Origin: Spirochaetota bacterium | GTDB lineage: Bacteria > Spirochaetota > UBA4802 > UBA5550 | Length of the DNA stretch: 64,000 bases | Direction: 5' to 3' | Assembly (NCBI GenBank): GCA_017999915.1 | Contig: JAGNKX010000017.1 | Location: 37,904 to 101,903 of the forward strand | Part shown: positions 17,560-27,292 of the stretch, piece after piece | Layout: every line of letters starts with the position of its first letter | Numbering within the stretch: the stretch's first letter is position 1 | Notes under the pieces: generated by a model | Database searches by the model: none | What the model was told of the DNA's origin: nothing | The model's input: the letters and a program-made list of their open reading frames with translations, nothing else | Position numbers and translations under genes: made by a program

Positions 17560-17747
17560 TGTTACGCCTCCCCGAAGGCTTCGGCGCATCTGCGGCGCGC
17601 CAGGTCAAGGCCCTTGACCAGGTTCTGTCGCAAATCCTTCACCGCGGGGATGGTCCAGTCCACCAGGCTCGACTCAATGCCGTCCTGGGAGGCGCGGGCC
17701 TTGTCCAGGTAGCTGCCGATGAAGCTGTTCCGCAGCTCTTCGGCACG
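17560..17747 (-). repeat. 188-bp direct repeat, proximal copy (3' end of carboxylase gene)
   Basis: This copy is the genuine 3' end of the carboxylase gene and matches 9443-9630 with two differences. The match starts one or two bases beyond the stop codon and ends sharply inside the coding sequence. With the distal copy it frames the alanine dehydrogenase/aminotransferase island. Confidence 0.9.
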
Positions 17748-20700
17748 CTCCGTTTCCCCCCTGTCCATCAAACGGTTGAACTTCTTTCCGAATAAGAGGT
17801 CAAAGGCCGCGTCGACCCCGATGACCGCCATGATGGCCCTGTCCAGGGCGATGTACACGATGCCGGGCCTCAGGAACTTGTTGAAGGCGTGGATTAGGCG
17901 GCCGCCGTAATTCTGGTTAAGGACCACGCTCACCACCGGGATGGTCCCCAGGATGTTCGTGTCGAGGGACTCCGCGCCGATGGCCTGGATGCGGTGGCGC
18001 TCCTGCTGGGACCCCGGAACGAAACCCGACGAATTGGAGAGCATGACCAGCGGTATCCGGTGGAAGTTCAAAAACTCCGTGAAGACGCGGAATTTTTCCG
18101 TGCCGAAAGCGTCAGCGCCGCCGCCCTTGCTGAGGGGCTGGTCGGCGATGATGCCGACGGTGCGGCCTTCCAGCCCGGCCAGTCCCGTGATCAGGTTCGG
18201 CCCGGTGACGGGGTTGTTCATGGCGCGGTAGAATTCGACAAAAGTGCCGGCGTCAAAGGCATGGTCGATGACCGACCCGATGATGTCATAGGGCTCGGCC
18301 GCGTTCCCGGGTATGGAGGGCGCCGTGGCCGGGACGCTGAAGGCGGCCGGACCGTCAAGGGGATCTATCATGGCGATGAGGCGGCATGCCAGGTCAAAGG
18401 CCCCGGCCAGGGAGTCCGCCAGGAAGGCCGCGTTCTTTTCCGCAAAGATGGAATCCGACAGGGACGCCTCCGGATGCCTGACGTATATGACGGCGTCGGC
18501 CGCGTTATTGATGTCGAAGCACTTGAGCCCCTCCGGGTGGGTGACGATATTGATCTTCAATCCCGATTTTTTCTGCAGGGTGTTCATGAAGTCCATGCGT
18601 GGACGCATCTGGATATTCTCGTGGATGTCGGGGGTCTGGTGCCACTTCCGTCCCAGGATCAGTATCTGGTGGGACCCTGTCCGGTAGGCTGTTTTCAGGA
18701 GCTCCCGCGCCTTTATGATGCTGGCCAGGGACCGGAGACCGGAATGGGTGCGCGGTCCCATGATGAGGACGCGCCTTCCACCGATCGTCGCGAAGCCGCC
18801 GATGAGAGCCTCGGCCGCGTAGTAGTTTTCCTTGAATGGCCAGAAAACGCCGCCGTCGACGTTGCCTCTCAGGTCGGCTTCGGTGAAAACGATATGCCGC
18901 GGCGCCGTGCCCGGTTCGGGCGGCGGAACGCTCCTCCGGGCAATGGCCGGCAGCCCCGTGCGTGAGCAGAATACATCCTGGACCATGGCGATGCAGCAGG
19001 TCAGGTGGAGCTTGTCGCAGGCCACGATGTCCACGATCCCCGTCCAGGTGCCCAGTATCTTGGCGCCGCCGATGTCATAGTTGGTTATGTCTTCCCCTAT
19101 GACCGTGTGGACCACCTTGGACCCGGTGAGGACGCGGTATGATTCCTCGGAATCGAGGAGTATCTGGATTGAGGCCTGGCTCGATCCGTACACGTCTAGG
19201 CCGGCGGAGGAGCCGATTCCCACGGCCGTGAGCTGGAACGAGCGGTGGCGCCGGTCAAGGGCATCCGCCGAAAGGCTGAACTGCTCGTTAAGCTCCCGGA
19301 AGAGTTTTTTCAGCTCCGGGTCGGCCGTGTGCTCCACGTAGCTCCTGAACACGGCGGCTCCGCTCCGCTCGGTGAGGAGCGTGTTCATCATGAAGCCCTC
19401 GGCGCCGCGGTTCAATGAAATGACCCCTTCCATGATATTGGCGCCGGCGCTGTCGTTCCACACGTACAATGGCCAGTCGTTGAGGTATGACAGGTACGCG
19501 GCGGCGATGTATTTGAGCCCCTCGCGGCTTCCCGTGGAGCCGCCGCTGACGCGGGAGTCCTTCATGTAAAAGCAGGCCGGCGATCCGCCGATGGCGCCGA
19601 AATAGATTTTAGCGCCGACGGGGCGGCTGATGATCTGGAGCTCCGAGGGATTCGCTTCGCTCATGTCATCGATGGAGGGGATCCGTATTTCCCTGGCCGT
19701 TCCCGGGTCGAAACATTCTTCAGCCCAGACCTCAAGGGGCCATTTACCGATATCCAGAAGCCTCTGGTCAGGGGTGTTAAGCCGTTCCCTGTCGTGGTAG
19801 GGGTTGTTCCGGTCCATGGGCAGAAGGAGATCAATGACGGTGCCATCGTTGGCGCGATAGGCCAGTATGCTTCTATTTCGGATCTCCCGCGAACAGGTCA
19901 TTTTCATGTCGACGGTCACAATGCACCGTAAATTGTCGATGTCGTGGATACCATTAATGCACGCCGAGCATATGCGTTTCAGATCCTTGAAGGGCAGGGC
20001 TCGTTCCGAATCGTCGCTGTTCCATGTAAGTGTGGCGTCCCGAACAATGATCTCGATCCACGCGCCGCCGCACTGCTCTACACTCTGGTAGAGCCTGATC
20101 ACCTCCGATGCCTCGGTAAAGGCCGTTTTAATGGAGGCTTCAAGGCCAGGGCCATTGCCGTTAAGGGCCGTTGCGAAGGCCATGTAGGAGGGGGCGGCTT
20201 GAGTGTCGGGGGGCTCCAGCAGCACCACCGTCACGGAGGCCAGCGGAGACCGGAGTCCCCTGATCCCGAAGTTTTTTTGAAGCTTCGATATCCGTGCCGC
20301 GATTTCCGGGCCGGCCCCTGCCGGCATGGCGCCGTTCTCTGTCTTCGGCGCCGCCAGAGACTCTGCGCATAGACGGATCGAGTCCTCCCTGAATCGATTT
20401 CGAAGATGGCCCTCCAGGAGCTCGCGGTCGGCCAATAACGAAAGGTCCATGGGACGGGAAGAGATGCCGCCGCCGGGGAACTGTGATGAAAGGATCTTTT
20501 TTATGAATTTCAAAAGGGAGTCGTCCCGCTCGGCCTGCTCCTGCTCCATCAGCCGTGCCAGGGTGTCGAACATGTTCTTTTTCGGATGGCGGACGCCGGT
20601 CATGACATGAACGATTGTCTTTATCGTATCGGTCCGGTCGAGACAGAACTGGTAGGCCCTCTTGAACAGGAGGAACACGTACTGGTGCGCCATCCGGCTC

Positions 20701-23414
20701 ATCTCGGATTTTCCGTCCCAGCGGGAGATGCCGTATGAATCAAGGAGGCTCTTCAGGAGCCGCTCGAAGGGACGGGACGCATCGGAGAGGCCGTCATGGC
20801 GGCCGGCGATATAGAGGCCCAGCTCTTCCTGGAACGAGAGACCGTCATCGGATACGACCGGAGAAAAGAGTTTTTTTATGTTCGCGTAATGGATGATTAT
20901 ATCGTTCATCGTGTCGATGGTTTCGCCGGTGATCTTGGCGCTGTCCCAGTCGTCAGGGACCTTCTTTATCATCTCCTCGAGGGAATCGACCAGGGCGGGC
21001 TGATAGACGTACCCCTTGGCCGCGGCATACACAAGATCGATGGCGGTCGTGAACAGCCGGCCGGTTACGCCGCTTCCGGAAGCCGTGCGGGCGACGCGGC
21101 CGAGGCCTTCGATGAGTGATGCCGGCGAGGGGAGCGTGACGATTGCGGCGCTATCAGGTTCCGACCCGGCTTCAGCTTCAGCTGCTTCATATTCTTTTTC
21201 AACCGCCGCCAGGAGCTCCCCTTCCTGTATACTCCGCCCGATTATGCGGCCCCCGGAGGTGCGCGCTATCTGGAGCCTGGCCATATCGCCGTCCTCGATG
21301 AGATAGACGATGCGGCCGCCTTCCGGGGAGGCGATGACGGTCTCCATCTTCATGGAGGACAGTATCAGCAGGGGTTCTCCCGCTTCCACCCTGTCTCCCG
21401 GTTGTATGTCACGGCAGAAGGAGACAAAAGAGCCCTGAAAGGGGGATCTGATCCTCTGAACTCGATCGTCCTCGGAATATCCCTCCGGGATGATCCTCAC
21501 CCGGTAGTAGTTGATCTTGTTGGATTCGTCCTTCATGCGGATGTCGATATAACCGCCGTGGCGGTTTACCCTGACGCGGTACGAACTCGCTCCGAATATG
21601 ATGAGCACGTCATCGCAGCGGTCATTCATTGCGGACAGGATGATCTCGCCGTTGTAGGTCCCGTTCACGAAGGCGTAAAAGGAATCGATGCCGGTCTGTA
21701 TGAATTCCAGCAGGTAGCGCCGCCAGCCGTATTCAATGGTGTATCGGCTCGGCGTATCCGTGGCCGTCGGCGCCTCGGTTATATTTCCCACCGTGACGAT
21801 TATGATGAATTCCTTAACCGCGTTCTGAAGCATCATGAGGTGCTCGGTGAAAGCGCCGAATATGATATGCTTCAGGAAACGACGGTCCCCGGGGTCCCGG
21901 GGGCCGTCGGACGGCTCAAGGGAATTGAGCTCTTTGTTGTCTTTCAGGAGATTGTTGGTGTAATCGCCATGAATGAATACCGGGTGCCTGACGATCCTGA
22001 GCAGCTGGGGGATGTTGGTCTTGACGCCGTTGACGTACAATTCCTGGAGGGCCCTCTCAAGGCGGATGATGGCTTCTTTCCGGGTCGATCCGTGGGCGAT
22101 CAGCTTTCCGATCATAGGGTCGTACATGGGGAGGATCGTGTCCCCCTCCATGAAGCCGAAATCGCACCTGATGCCGTTGAAGGTCGGGAGGTCCATCTCG
22201 ATAATGGTCCCCGGTGAAGGAAGGTAATCGTTTTCCGGCTCTTCCGCGTATATCCTGCATTCGATGGAATGATCGTTCTCGGAAACCCGGTTTTTCAGCC
22301 TGTCGATGCCGATAATCTCGTTCTCCCTTCCGTCAAAGATGAGAATCTGCCACTTGGCGATATCTATTCCCAGGGACTGGTCAGTGACGGCGTACTCGAC
22401 CTGGAGGCGCGTATTTACCTCCATGAAGCCGAACCTGCCGGTCTCGGTGTCAATGAGGAACTCGACCGTGCCGGCGCCCCCTCCTTTGCTGTATCCCGAC
22501 ATGTCGGCGATTTTTTCCGCCGCGGCCAGGAGGGAGAGTGCCACATGGTCGCTCAGGAAGGCATGGCCGCTCTCCTCGATGATCTTCTGGTTGCGCCGCT
22601 GCACGGCGCATTTCCGTATGCCGATGGCCCATCCATTGAATATCTGGACCTCGATATGGACCGGTTTTTTAATGAACCTCTCCAGATAGAACGTATCGTC
22701 ATGGTAAAGGCTTCGGCCTATACGGGAGGCCGATGAGACGGCCGCCGCCAGTTCCGCCTCGTTAGAAGCGGGGTACACGCCCTTGCCTCCGCCCCCGGAG
22801 CAGGGTTTCACCATGACCGGGTATCCGATGCGGGACGCCTCTTGTCGGGCGGTTTTTATATCATCGCCATCAATAGTACCGGAACTTTCAAAAAGGGGAA
22901 TGTCGTTCTGCCGCGCGAGGCGGCGCGCGTTCATCTTTTCACCCACGGAGCGCATGGTGTCGTAGCAGGGGCCCATGAAGATGATTTCACGGCCGTAGAG
23001 CGATGCCGCCGATTCCACGGTGCGCACAAAGGACATGTTTTCCGAGAGGAACCCGTAGCCGGAGTAGATGGCGTTCGCCTTGACAAGGAGCGCCGCCGCA
23101 ATGACGACCGGAATTGATCCATAGTTGTCCGGATCGCCGATGAAGATCACTTCATCGGCGAACTCGTACCATGACTGGCCGCGGTCCGGATCGGTTACGA
23201 TGGAGACCGACGGGATTCCCTCCTCATGGAGGGCCAGGAAAAAGCGCTTGGCGATCTCGGCACGGTTCGCGACCAGGACTTTCTGCAGGCGGTGATTTCT
23301 CGGACCCAGGGAGGAAGGGAAATCCGATTTTCTGTTTCCGGAGATATTGGGATTGATATCGTGAAGCATTGTCAAGGCTTCATCGATGCTGTTTTTTATC
23401 GAGGTGGTATCCAT
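17562..23414 (-). CDS. single-chain acyl-CoA carboxylase (biotin carboxylase-BCCP-carboxyltransferase)
   Basis: A 1950-residue multidomain enzyme with the domain order of eukaryotic acetyl-CoA carboxylase. Biotin carboxylase spans about residues 40-500 (VLVANRAEIAKR; ATP-grasp loop KPCSGGGGKGV; EVNTRLQVEYAVTD). The biotinyl domain is about 650-725, with K689 in SSMKMETV. A long central region follows, then carboxyltransferase (about 1200-1950), including PLYVWNDSAGANIMEG and the C-terminal half GLEGRTVGIIADQP...RLIHAFNKFLRPGI. It would carboxylate acetyl-CoA or another acyl-CoA. The adjacent BirA gene fits the need to biotinylate it. Its 3' end is duplicated at 9443-9630. Substrate choice cannot be read from the sequence. 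Confidence 0.9.
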   Translation of the reverse strand: MDTTSIKNSIDEALTMLHDINPNISGNRKSDFPSSLGPRNHRLQKVLVANRAEIAKRFFLALHEEGIPSVSIVTDPDRGQSWYEFADEVIFIGDPDNYGSIPVVIAAALLVKANAIYSGYGFLSENMSFVRTVESAASLYGREIIFMGPCYDTMRSVGEKMNARRLARQNDIPLFESSGTIDGDDIKTARQEASRIGYPVMVKPCSGGGGKGVYPASNEAELAAAVSSASRIGRSLYHDDTFYLERFIKKPVHIEVQIFNGWAIGIRKCAVQRRNQKIIEESGHAFLSDHVALSLLAAAEKIADMSGYSKGGGAGTVEFLIDTETGRFGFMEVNTRLQVEYAVTDQSLGIDIAKWQILIFDGRENEIIGIDRLKNRVSENDHSIECRIYAEEPENDYLPSPGTIIEMDLPTFNGIRCDFGFMEGDTILPMYDPMIGKLIAHGSTRKEAIIRLERALQELYVNGVKTNIPQLLRIVRHPVFIHGDYTNNLLKDNKELNSLEPSDGPRDPGDRRFLKHIIFGAFTEHLMMLQNAVKEFIIIVTVGNITEAPTATDTPSRYTIEYGWRRYLLEFIQTGIDSFYAFVNGTYNGEIILSAMNDRCDDVLIIFGASSYRVRVNRHGGYIDIRMKDESNKINYYRVRIIPEGYSEDDRVQRIRSPFQGSFVSFCRDIQPGDRVEAGEPLLILSSMKMETVIASPEGGRIVYLIEDGDMARLQIARTSGGRIIGRSIQEGELLAAVEKEYEAAEAEAGSEPDSAAIVTLPSPASLIEGLGRVARTASGSGVTGRLFTTAIDLVYAAAKGYVYQPALVDSLEEMIKKVPDDWDSAKITGETIDTMNDIIIHYANIKKLFSPVVSDDGLSFQEELGLYIAGRHDGLSDASRPFERLLKSLLDSYGISRWDGKSEMSRMAHQYVFLLFKRAYQFCLDRTDTIKTIVHVMTGVRHPKKNMFDTLARLMEQEQAERDDSLLKFIKKILSSQFPGGGISSRPMDLSLLADRELLEGHLRNRFREDSIRLCAESLAAPKTENGAMPAGAGPEIAARISKLQKNFGIRGLRSPLASVTVVLLEPPDTQAAPSYMAFATALNGNGPGLEASIKTAFTEASEVIRLYQSVEQCGGAWIEIIVRDATLTWNSDDSERALPFKDLKRICSACINGIHDIDNLRCIVTVDMKMTCSREIRNRSILAYRANDGTVIDLLLPMDRNNPYHDRERLNTPDQRLLDIGKWPLEVWAEECFDPGTAREIRIPSIDDMSEANPSELQIISRPVGAKIYFGAIGGSPACFYMKDSRVSGGSTGSREGLKYIAAAYLSYLNDWPLYVWNDSAGANIMEGVISLNRGAEGFMMNTLLTERSGAAVFRSYVEHTADPELKKLFRELNEQFSLSADALDRRHRSFQLTAVGIGSSAGLDVYGSSQASIQILLDSEESYRVLTGSKVVHTVIGEDITNYDIGGAKILGTWTGIVDIVACDKLHLTCCIAMVQDVFCSRTGLPAIARRSVPPPEPGTAPRHIVFTEADLRGNVDGGVFWPFKENYYAAEALIGGFATIGGRRVLIMGPRTHSGLRSLASIIKARELLKTAYRTGSHQILILGRKWHQTPDIHENIQMRPRMDFMNTLQKKSGLKINIVTHPEGLKCFDINNAADAVIYVRHPEASLSDSIFAEKNAAFLADSLAGAFDLACRLIAMIDPLDGPAAFSVPATAPSIPGNAAEPYDIIGSVIDHAFDAGTFVEFYRAMNNPVTGPNLITGLAGLEGRTVGIIADQPLSKGGGADAFGTEKFRVFTEFLNFHRIPLVMLSNSSGFVPGSQQERHRIQAIGAESLDTNILGTIPVVSVVLNQNYGGRLIHAFNKFLRPGIVYIALDRAIMAVIGVDAAFDLLFGKKFNRLMDRGETERAEELRNSFIGSYLDKARASQDGIESSLVDWTIPAVKDLRQNLVKGLDLARRRCAEAFGEA

Positions 23415-23513
23415 GGATGGTTTTTTTGCTGTTGTTTTATACTTAGTACTCTATCGTGTATTTGTAAAGCAATTTTGGTCCGGATTTGGACAATGAGCCC
23501 GGGATTAGGATGC

Positions 23514-24257
23514 TTAGATATCATCGGGAAAGAGAACTTCGCCGCGATAACCGCTTATGGATTCGCCACGGTCGCTTTTGATCCTGAGGGAACAATCACT
23601 GTTTATTCCGGATAAAATGCCATGTTCGAGGCTGTTATTAATGGCAAACCTGACCGGGGCGCCAATGGAATGGGAGGCCTCCACCCATTCCTCGATCATG
23701 CTTTCATCGAGGGGAACTTTGAAATCAGATAAGAGTTCCATGCAACGGTGATGGATGGCGCTGAACAGTTCCTCCAGCGGATAATCAGCGCCTGTTGCTG
23801 TTTTCAGTGACCCGGCCGTGGTCCTGATCTCTTCCGGGAAATTGGTGCGGTTCACATTGATGCCGATGCCGATGATGACCGTCGATTTTCCCGAACCGGG
23901 AACCATCTCGCAGAGGATCCCCCCGATCTTTTTCTCGCCGAGGCGGATATCGTTGGGCCACTTGAGGTTTAGCTCCGTGCCGCAGTACGGCGCCAGGGCA
24001 CGGCGGACAGCCAGTCCCGCCAGAAGGGTGACGCAGGAACAGTCGGACATACCGCCTGGCGGCGTGAATACCATGGAAAAGGTGAGGTCAAGGCCGGGCA
24101 CGGAGAGCCATGTCCGGTAAAACCGCCCCCTTCCATCGGTCTGTTCCCGGGCCACTACGGCGCAGAACTGACGGTCCCACAAATCAGGATGGCTCCTGAT
24201 ATAGGTGTTGGTTGAATCCACGGTATCAAGCCGTATGATGAGAGGGCCCTGTGTCAC
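23514..24257 (-). CDS. birA: biotin--[acetyl-CoA-carboxylase] ligase
   Basis: A 247-residue biotin protein ligase without the N-terminal DNA-binding domain of E. coli BirA. Motifs: STNTYI, REQTDGRGRFYRTW (biotinyl-AMP loop), LKWPNDI, KKIGGILCE and GIGINVN, with a small C-terminal SH3-like domain ending GYRGEVLFP. It attaches biotin to the BCCP lysine, most likely K689 of the neighbouring carboxylase. It starts at GTG, 7 bases after the small membrane protein gene, and is co-directional with the carboxylase. Confidence 0.92.
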   Translation of the reverse strand: MTQGPLIIRLDTVDSTNTYIRSHPDLWDRQFCAVVAREQTDGRGRFYRTWLSVPGLDLTFSMVFTPPGGMSDCSCVTLLAGLAVRRALAPYCGTELNLKWPNDIRLGEKKIGGILCEMVPGSGKSTVIIGIGINVNRTNFPEEIRTTAGSLKTATGADYPLEELFSAIHHRCMELLSDFKVPLDESMIEEWVEASHSIGAPVRFAINNSLEHGILSGINSDCSLRIKSDRGESISGYRGEVLFPDDI

Positions 24258-24264
24258 GGTATAA

Positions 24265-24516
24265 CTATTTTTTCCTGGTGCCGCGGCGTTTCACCACATA
24301 GGAATAGAGCCACGCAAAGGCGAGGAGGAAGACGACGATCCCCCATATCCTGGTGTTTTCATTTTTGATAAGATAGATGCCTGCAATGGCGGCGAAAAGA
24401 AGGAGAAGTATGTTCCTGGCCTTCCTTAAAATATTGGATATCCTTACCGCGCCATCCTCCATTTTTTTTGCCGTTGCGTCGATGATCTTGTCGGCATCTA
24501 CTTTGAATTTTTTCAT
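24265..24516 (-). CDS. small two-helix membrane protein
   Basis: An 83-residue protein with a charged N-terminal helix (MKKFKVDADKIIDATAKKME) and two membrane segments (ILLLLFAAIAGIYLI and WGIVVFLLAFAWLYSYVV), ending in a basic tail KRRGTRKK. The family is not recognised. It lies 7 bases ahead of birA, probably in one transcript with it. Confidence 0.6.
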   Translation of the reverse strand: MKKFKVDADKIIDATAKKMEDGAVRISNILRKARNILLLLFAAIAGIYLIKNENTRIWGIVVFLLAFAWLYSYVVKRRGTRKK

Positions 24517-24644
24517 GATGTTTCGTCCCGGTATCCTTGAAGGACATGAATATAGGGCGGATGGGACAATTCAATAAAAAAATGAGCGGTTAAGTAAATT
24601 GTCAGTTGCGGACGCCCGGCAGAGGTGTCGCATCGGCGGGGAAT

Positions 24645-24674
24645 AAAAAGGGGGCGTCTCTATGAGACGCCCCC
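24645..24674 (-). terminator. rho-independent terminator of hppA
   Basis: An 11-bp perfect stem (GGGGGCGTCTC with GAGACGCCCCC) and a 3-base loop at 24650-24674, followed on the minus strand by T5 (24645-24649). It stands 36 bases beyond the pyrophosphatase stop and separates it from the birA group. Confidence 0.92.
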
Positions 24675-24709
24675 GGTCATGCGATTAAGCGATAAGGATT
24701 CAATACCCG

Positions 24710-27292
24710 TTATACTTTGGGAGGAATCCTCATGGCGTAGAAGGACCGCCATACGAAGATCAGGCCGATGATGAAGAACGGAATGGCTATGAAAATTGTC
24801 CAGTCCGTCGTTGCAGCCTTGATGGCGTGCAGCTTCATTTCGATGGCGATTTCGGTGGCCAGAAGGCCGAACAGGGTGGAGAACTTGATGATCGGGTTCA
24901 TGGATACGGAAGAGGTATCCTTGAAGGGGTCACCGACCGTGTCGCCAACGACTGAAGCGGCGTGAAGCTCGGAGCCTTTTTCCTTCAGGTCGACTTCAAC
25001 GACTTTCTTCGCGTTGTCCCAGGAGCCGCCGGCATTGGCCATGTAGATGGCTTCAAAGAGGCCGAATACGGCGATGGATACGAGATAGGCGACGAAGAAG
25101 TTCGGATCCACGAAGGCGAAGGCCAGGGTCAGGGTCATCAGGGCTATGAAGATGTTCCACATGCCTTTCTGGGCGTACTGGGTGCAGATCCTGACGACCG
25201 TTTTGGAGTCTTCAAGGTCGGCTTCAGCCTTGTCCAGGTTCAGGTTCTTCTTGATGAACTCGACCGCCCGGTACGCGCCGGTGGTGACCGCCTGCATGGA
25301 AGCGCCGGCGAACCAGAAGATGACCGCGCCGCCGCAGATGAATCCGAGTAAGACCGGTGCGTCGGTGAGGGAAAGCTTCAGGAATCCGACCTTCTTGAGG
25401 AGCAGGATGATCGCGAAGATCATGGTCGTTGCCCCGACAACCGCGGTACCGATAAGAACCGGTTTGGCGGTAGCTTTAAAGGTGTTGCCCGCGCCGTCAT
25501 TGGCCTCGAGGAAGTGCTTGCCCAGCTCGAAATTGGGGTCAAAACCGAAATCCTTTTTGATTTCCGCTTTGATATTGGGAATGGCTTCGATCTGTGACAG
25601 CTCGAAGATCGACTGCGCGTTGTCGGTAACGGGACCGTAGCTATCAACAGCTATGGTGACCGGGCCCATGCAGAGGAAGCCGAAGGCGACCATACCGAAG
25701 GCGAAGATCGACGCGTAGGGTCCCATGACATCGGCCAGTCCATAGAGGCTGGTGACATAGGCGCCGGTCATGAGGCCGGCGATCAGAATGCCCATCCAGA
25801 AGGCGCTGAAGTTACCGGCAACGATACCGGAGAGGATCGTCAGGGACGAGCCGCCCTCGCGGGTAGCGGTAACGATCTCGTTAACGTGCTTCGACTTGGA
25901 GCTGGTGAAAATCTTGGTGAATTCGGGGATGAGCACAGCGGCGAGGGTTCCGCAGCTGATGATCATGGCCAGTTTCCACCATATACCGGCATACGAAGCA
26001 AAGGCAACTGTCGCGGTGACGCCTTCAACGCCGACATTCTTCAGTTGGTCGGCCGTCATGGTCAGTTCAAGGTTTCCCAGCAGCAGGTAGCTCATACCGA
26101 AGGATACGCTGATGCAGAGGACAGCGGCGATCCAGATGAGCCTCATGAGGGGCTCTTCGAAATCGAACTCTGTTTTCCCTTTGTATTTGACCGTGGAGAT
26201 CACCTGGTTCACGAAATAAGAGCAACCTGACAGGAAGTCCATGAGGAACCGCATGGCGAAGATCCAGACGATGAGCTTCGACTGGAGCTCGGCCTGGAAG
26301 AGGGCGGCGATTTTATCGATGGATTCCTTTGCTACCTCGGCAACGCCGGCGGCGGCAAGAATTTTTGCTATGTCGATGCGGCCCATGATGTCGGGAACGG
26401 TGATGGCCAGCGTGATGAAGGAGATCAGGGCAACGCCGGTTACGCCGTACGTTTCGAAACCGTCAGCCGTGGGGCCGACGCTGTCGCCGGCGTTGTCACC
26501 GGTACAGTCGGCGATAACGCCCGGGTTCCGGGGATCGTCTTCTTTTACTTTAAAGACGATTTTCATCAGGTCAGAGCCGATGTCGGCTATCTTCGTGAAA
26601 ATACCCCCGGCGATACGAAGGGCGGACGCGCCCAGGGACTCGCCGATGGCGAAGCCGAGGAAGCAGTATCCAACGATATTGCGGGGAACGAAGAGGAGGA
26701 TGATAACCATCATGACCAGCTCGAGGGAGATCAGGAAAAGACCGACGCTCATGCCGGCGCGGAGCGGGATGTTAACCACGTTCCAGGGTTTTCCTTCAAG
26801 GGACGCGAAGGCCGTGCGGGCGTTGGCAAGGGTATTGACCCGGATGCCGTACCATGCGACCGAGTAGGAACCGACCATGCCGACGATCGAGAAGAGCAGG
26901 ATCTGTGCAAGAACCGGAACCCCTTCGCCTTTCATCACCAGGAAGTAAAAAGCCATTGCCGCGGCGATGAATGCAAACAGCATTAATAAAAACTTACCTT
27001 GCTGCAGCAAATAGGTGCGGCATGTCTGAAAAATAATTTCCGCTACCTTGAGCATTGACTCATGGGCTTTTTCTTTTTTAATCATGAAAAACTGAAACAA
27101 GCTGATGCCAAGGGTGCCGCATATAACGAGCGCACCGTAGAAAAGCAACTGCCACGCCGTGATTGTTCCGCCGAAGAGCGTATAGCTGCCAGCATGAAGA
27201 TCGGGAATCGCAAGATCCGCTTCGCTGGCGAATACGTTGACTGCCGAGAACAAGAAAGCAGATGAAAGCAGTATTCGTTTAAAAACTTTCAA
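24710..27292 (-). CDS. hppA: membrane proton-translocating pyrophosphatase, K+-independent type
   Basis: An 860-residue membrane protein with about 16 membrane segments. The pyrophosphate-binding motifs are visible (EDDPRNPGVIADCTGDNAGD; later VVGDTVGDPFKDT). K606 in AGNTFKATAK is the residue that marks K+-independent H+-PPases (K+-dependent ones have Ala there). It pumps protons (or possibly Na+) using PPi hydrolysis. The N-terminus looks like a cleavable signal or extra helix (MKVFKRILLSSAFLFSAVNVFA). The start is TTG at 27292, supported by GGAGG 7 bases upstream. Confidence 0.93.
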   Translation of the reverse strand: MKVFKRILLSSAFLFSAVNVFASEADLAIPDLHAGSYTLFGGTITAWQLLFYGALVICGTLGISLFQFFMIKKEKAHESMLKVAEIIFQTCRTYLLQQGKFLLMLFAFIAAAMAFYFLVMKGEGVPVLAQILLFSIVGMVGSYSVAWYGIRVNTLANARTAFASLEGKPWNVVNIPLRAGMSVGLFLISLELVMMVIILLFVPRNIVGYCFLGFAIGESLGASALRIAGGIFTKIADIGSDLMKIVFKVKEDDPRNPGVIADCTGDNAGDSVGPTADGFETYGVTGVALISFITLAITVPDIMGRIDIAKILAAAGVAEVAKESIDKIAALFQAELQSKLIVWIFAMRFLMDFLSGCSYFVNQVISTVKYKGKTEFDFEEPLMRLIWIAAVLCISVSFGMSYLLLGNLELTMTADQLKNVGVEGVTATVAFASYAGIWWKLAMIISCGTLAAVLIPEFTKIFTSSKSKHVNEIVTATREGGSSLTILSGIVAGNFSAFWMGILIAGLMTGAYVTSLYGLADVMGPYASIFAFGMVAFGFLCMGPVTIAVDSYGPVTDNAQSIFELSQIEAIPNIKAEIKKDFGFDPNFELGKHFLEANDGAGNTFKATAKPVLIGTAVVGATTMIFAIILLLKKVGFLKLSLTDAPVLLGFICGGAVIFWFAGASMQAVTTGAYRAVEFIKKNLNLDKAEADLEDSKTVVRICTQYAQKGMWNIFIALMTLTLAFAFVDPNFFVAYLVSIAVFGLFEAIYMANAGGSWDNAKKVVEVDLKEKGSELHAASVVGDTVGDPFKDTSSVSMNPIIKFSTLFGLLATEIAIEMKLHAIKAATTDWTIFIAIPFFIIGLIFVWRSFYAMRIPPKV

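Noticed and set aside
9443..17747. Insertion sequence or composite transposon bounded by the 188-bp repeats
   Set aside because: No transposase, terminal inverted repeats or short target duplications were seen; the repeats are a gene fragment, so the region is called an island only.
18313..22736. Several plus-strand open frames opposite the giant carboxylase
   Set aside because: They follow the high-GC third-position pattern of the minus-strand gene and have no domains.
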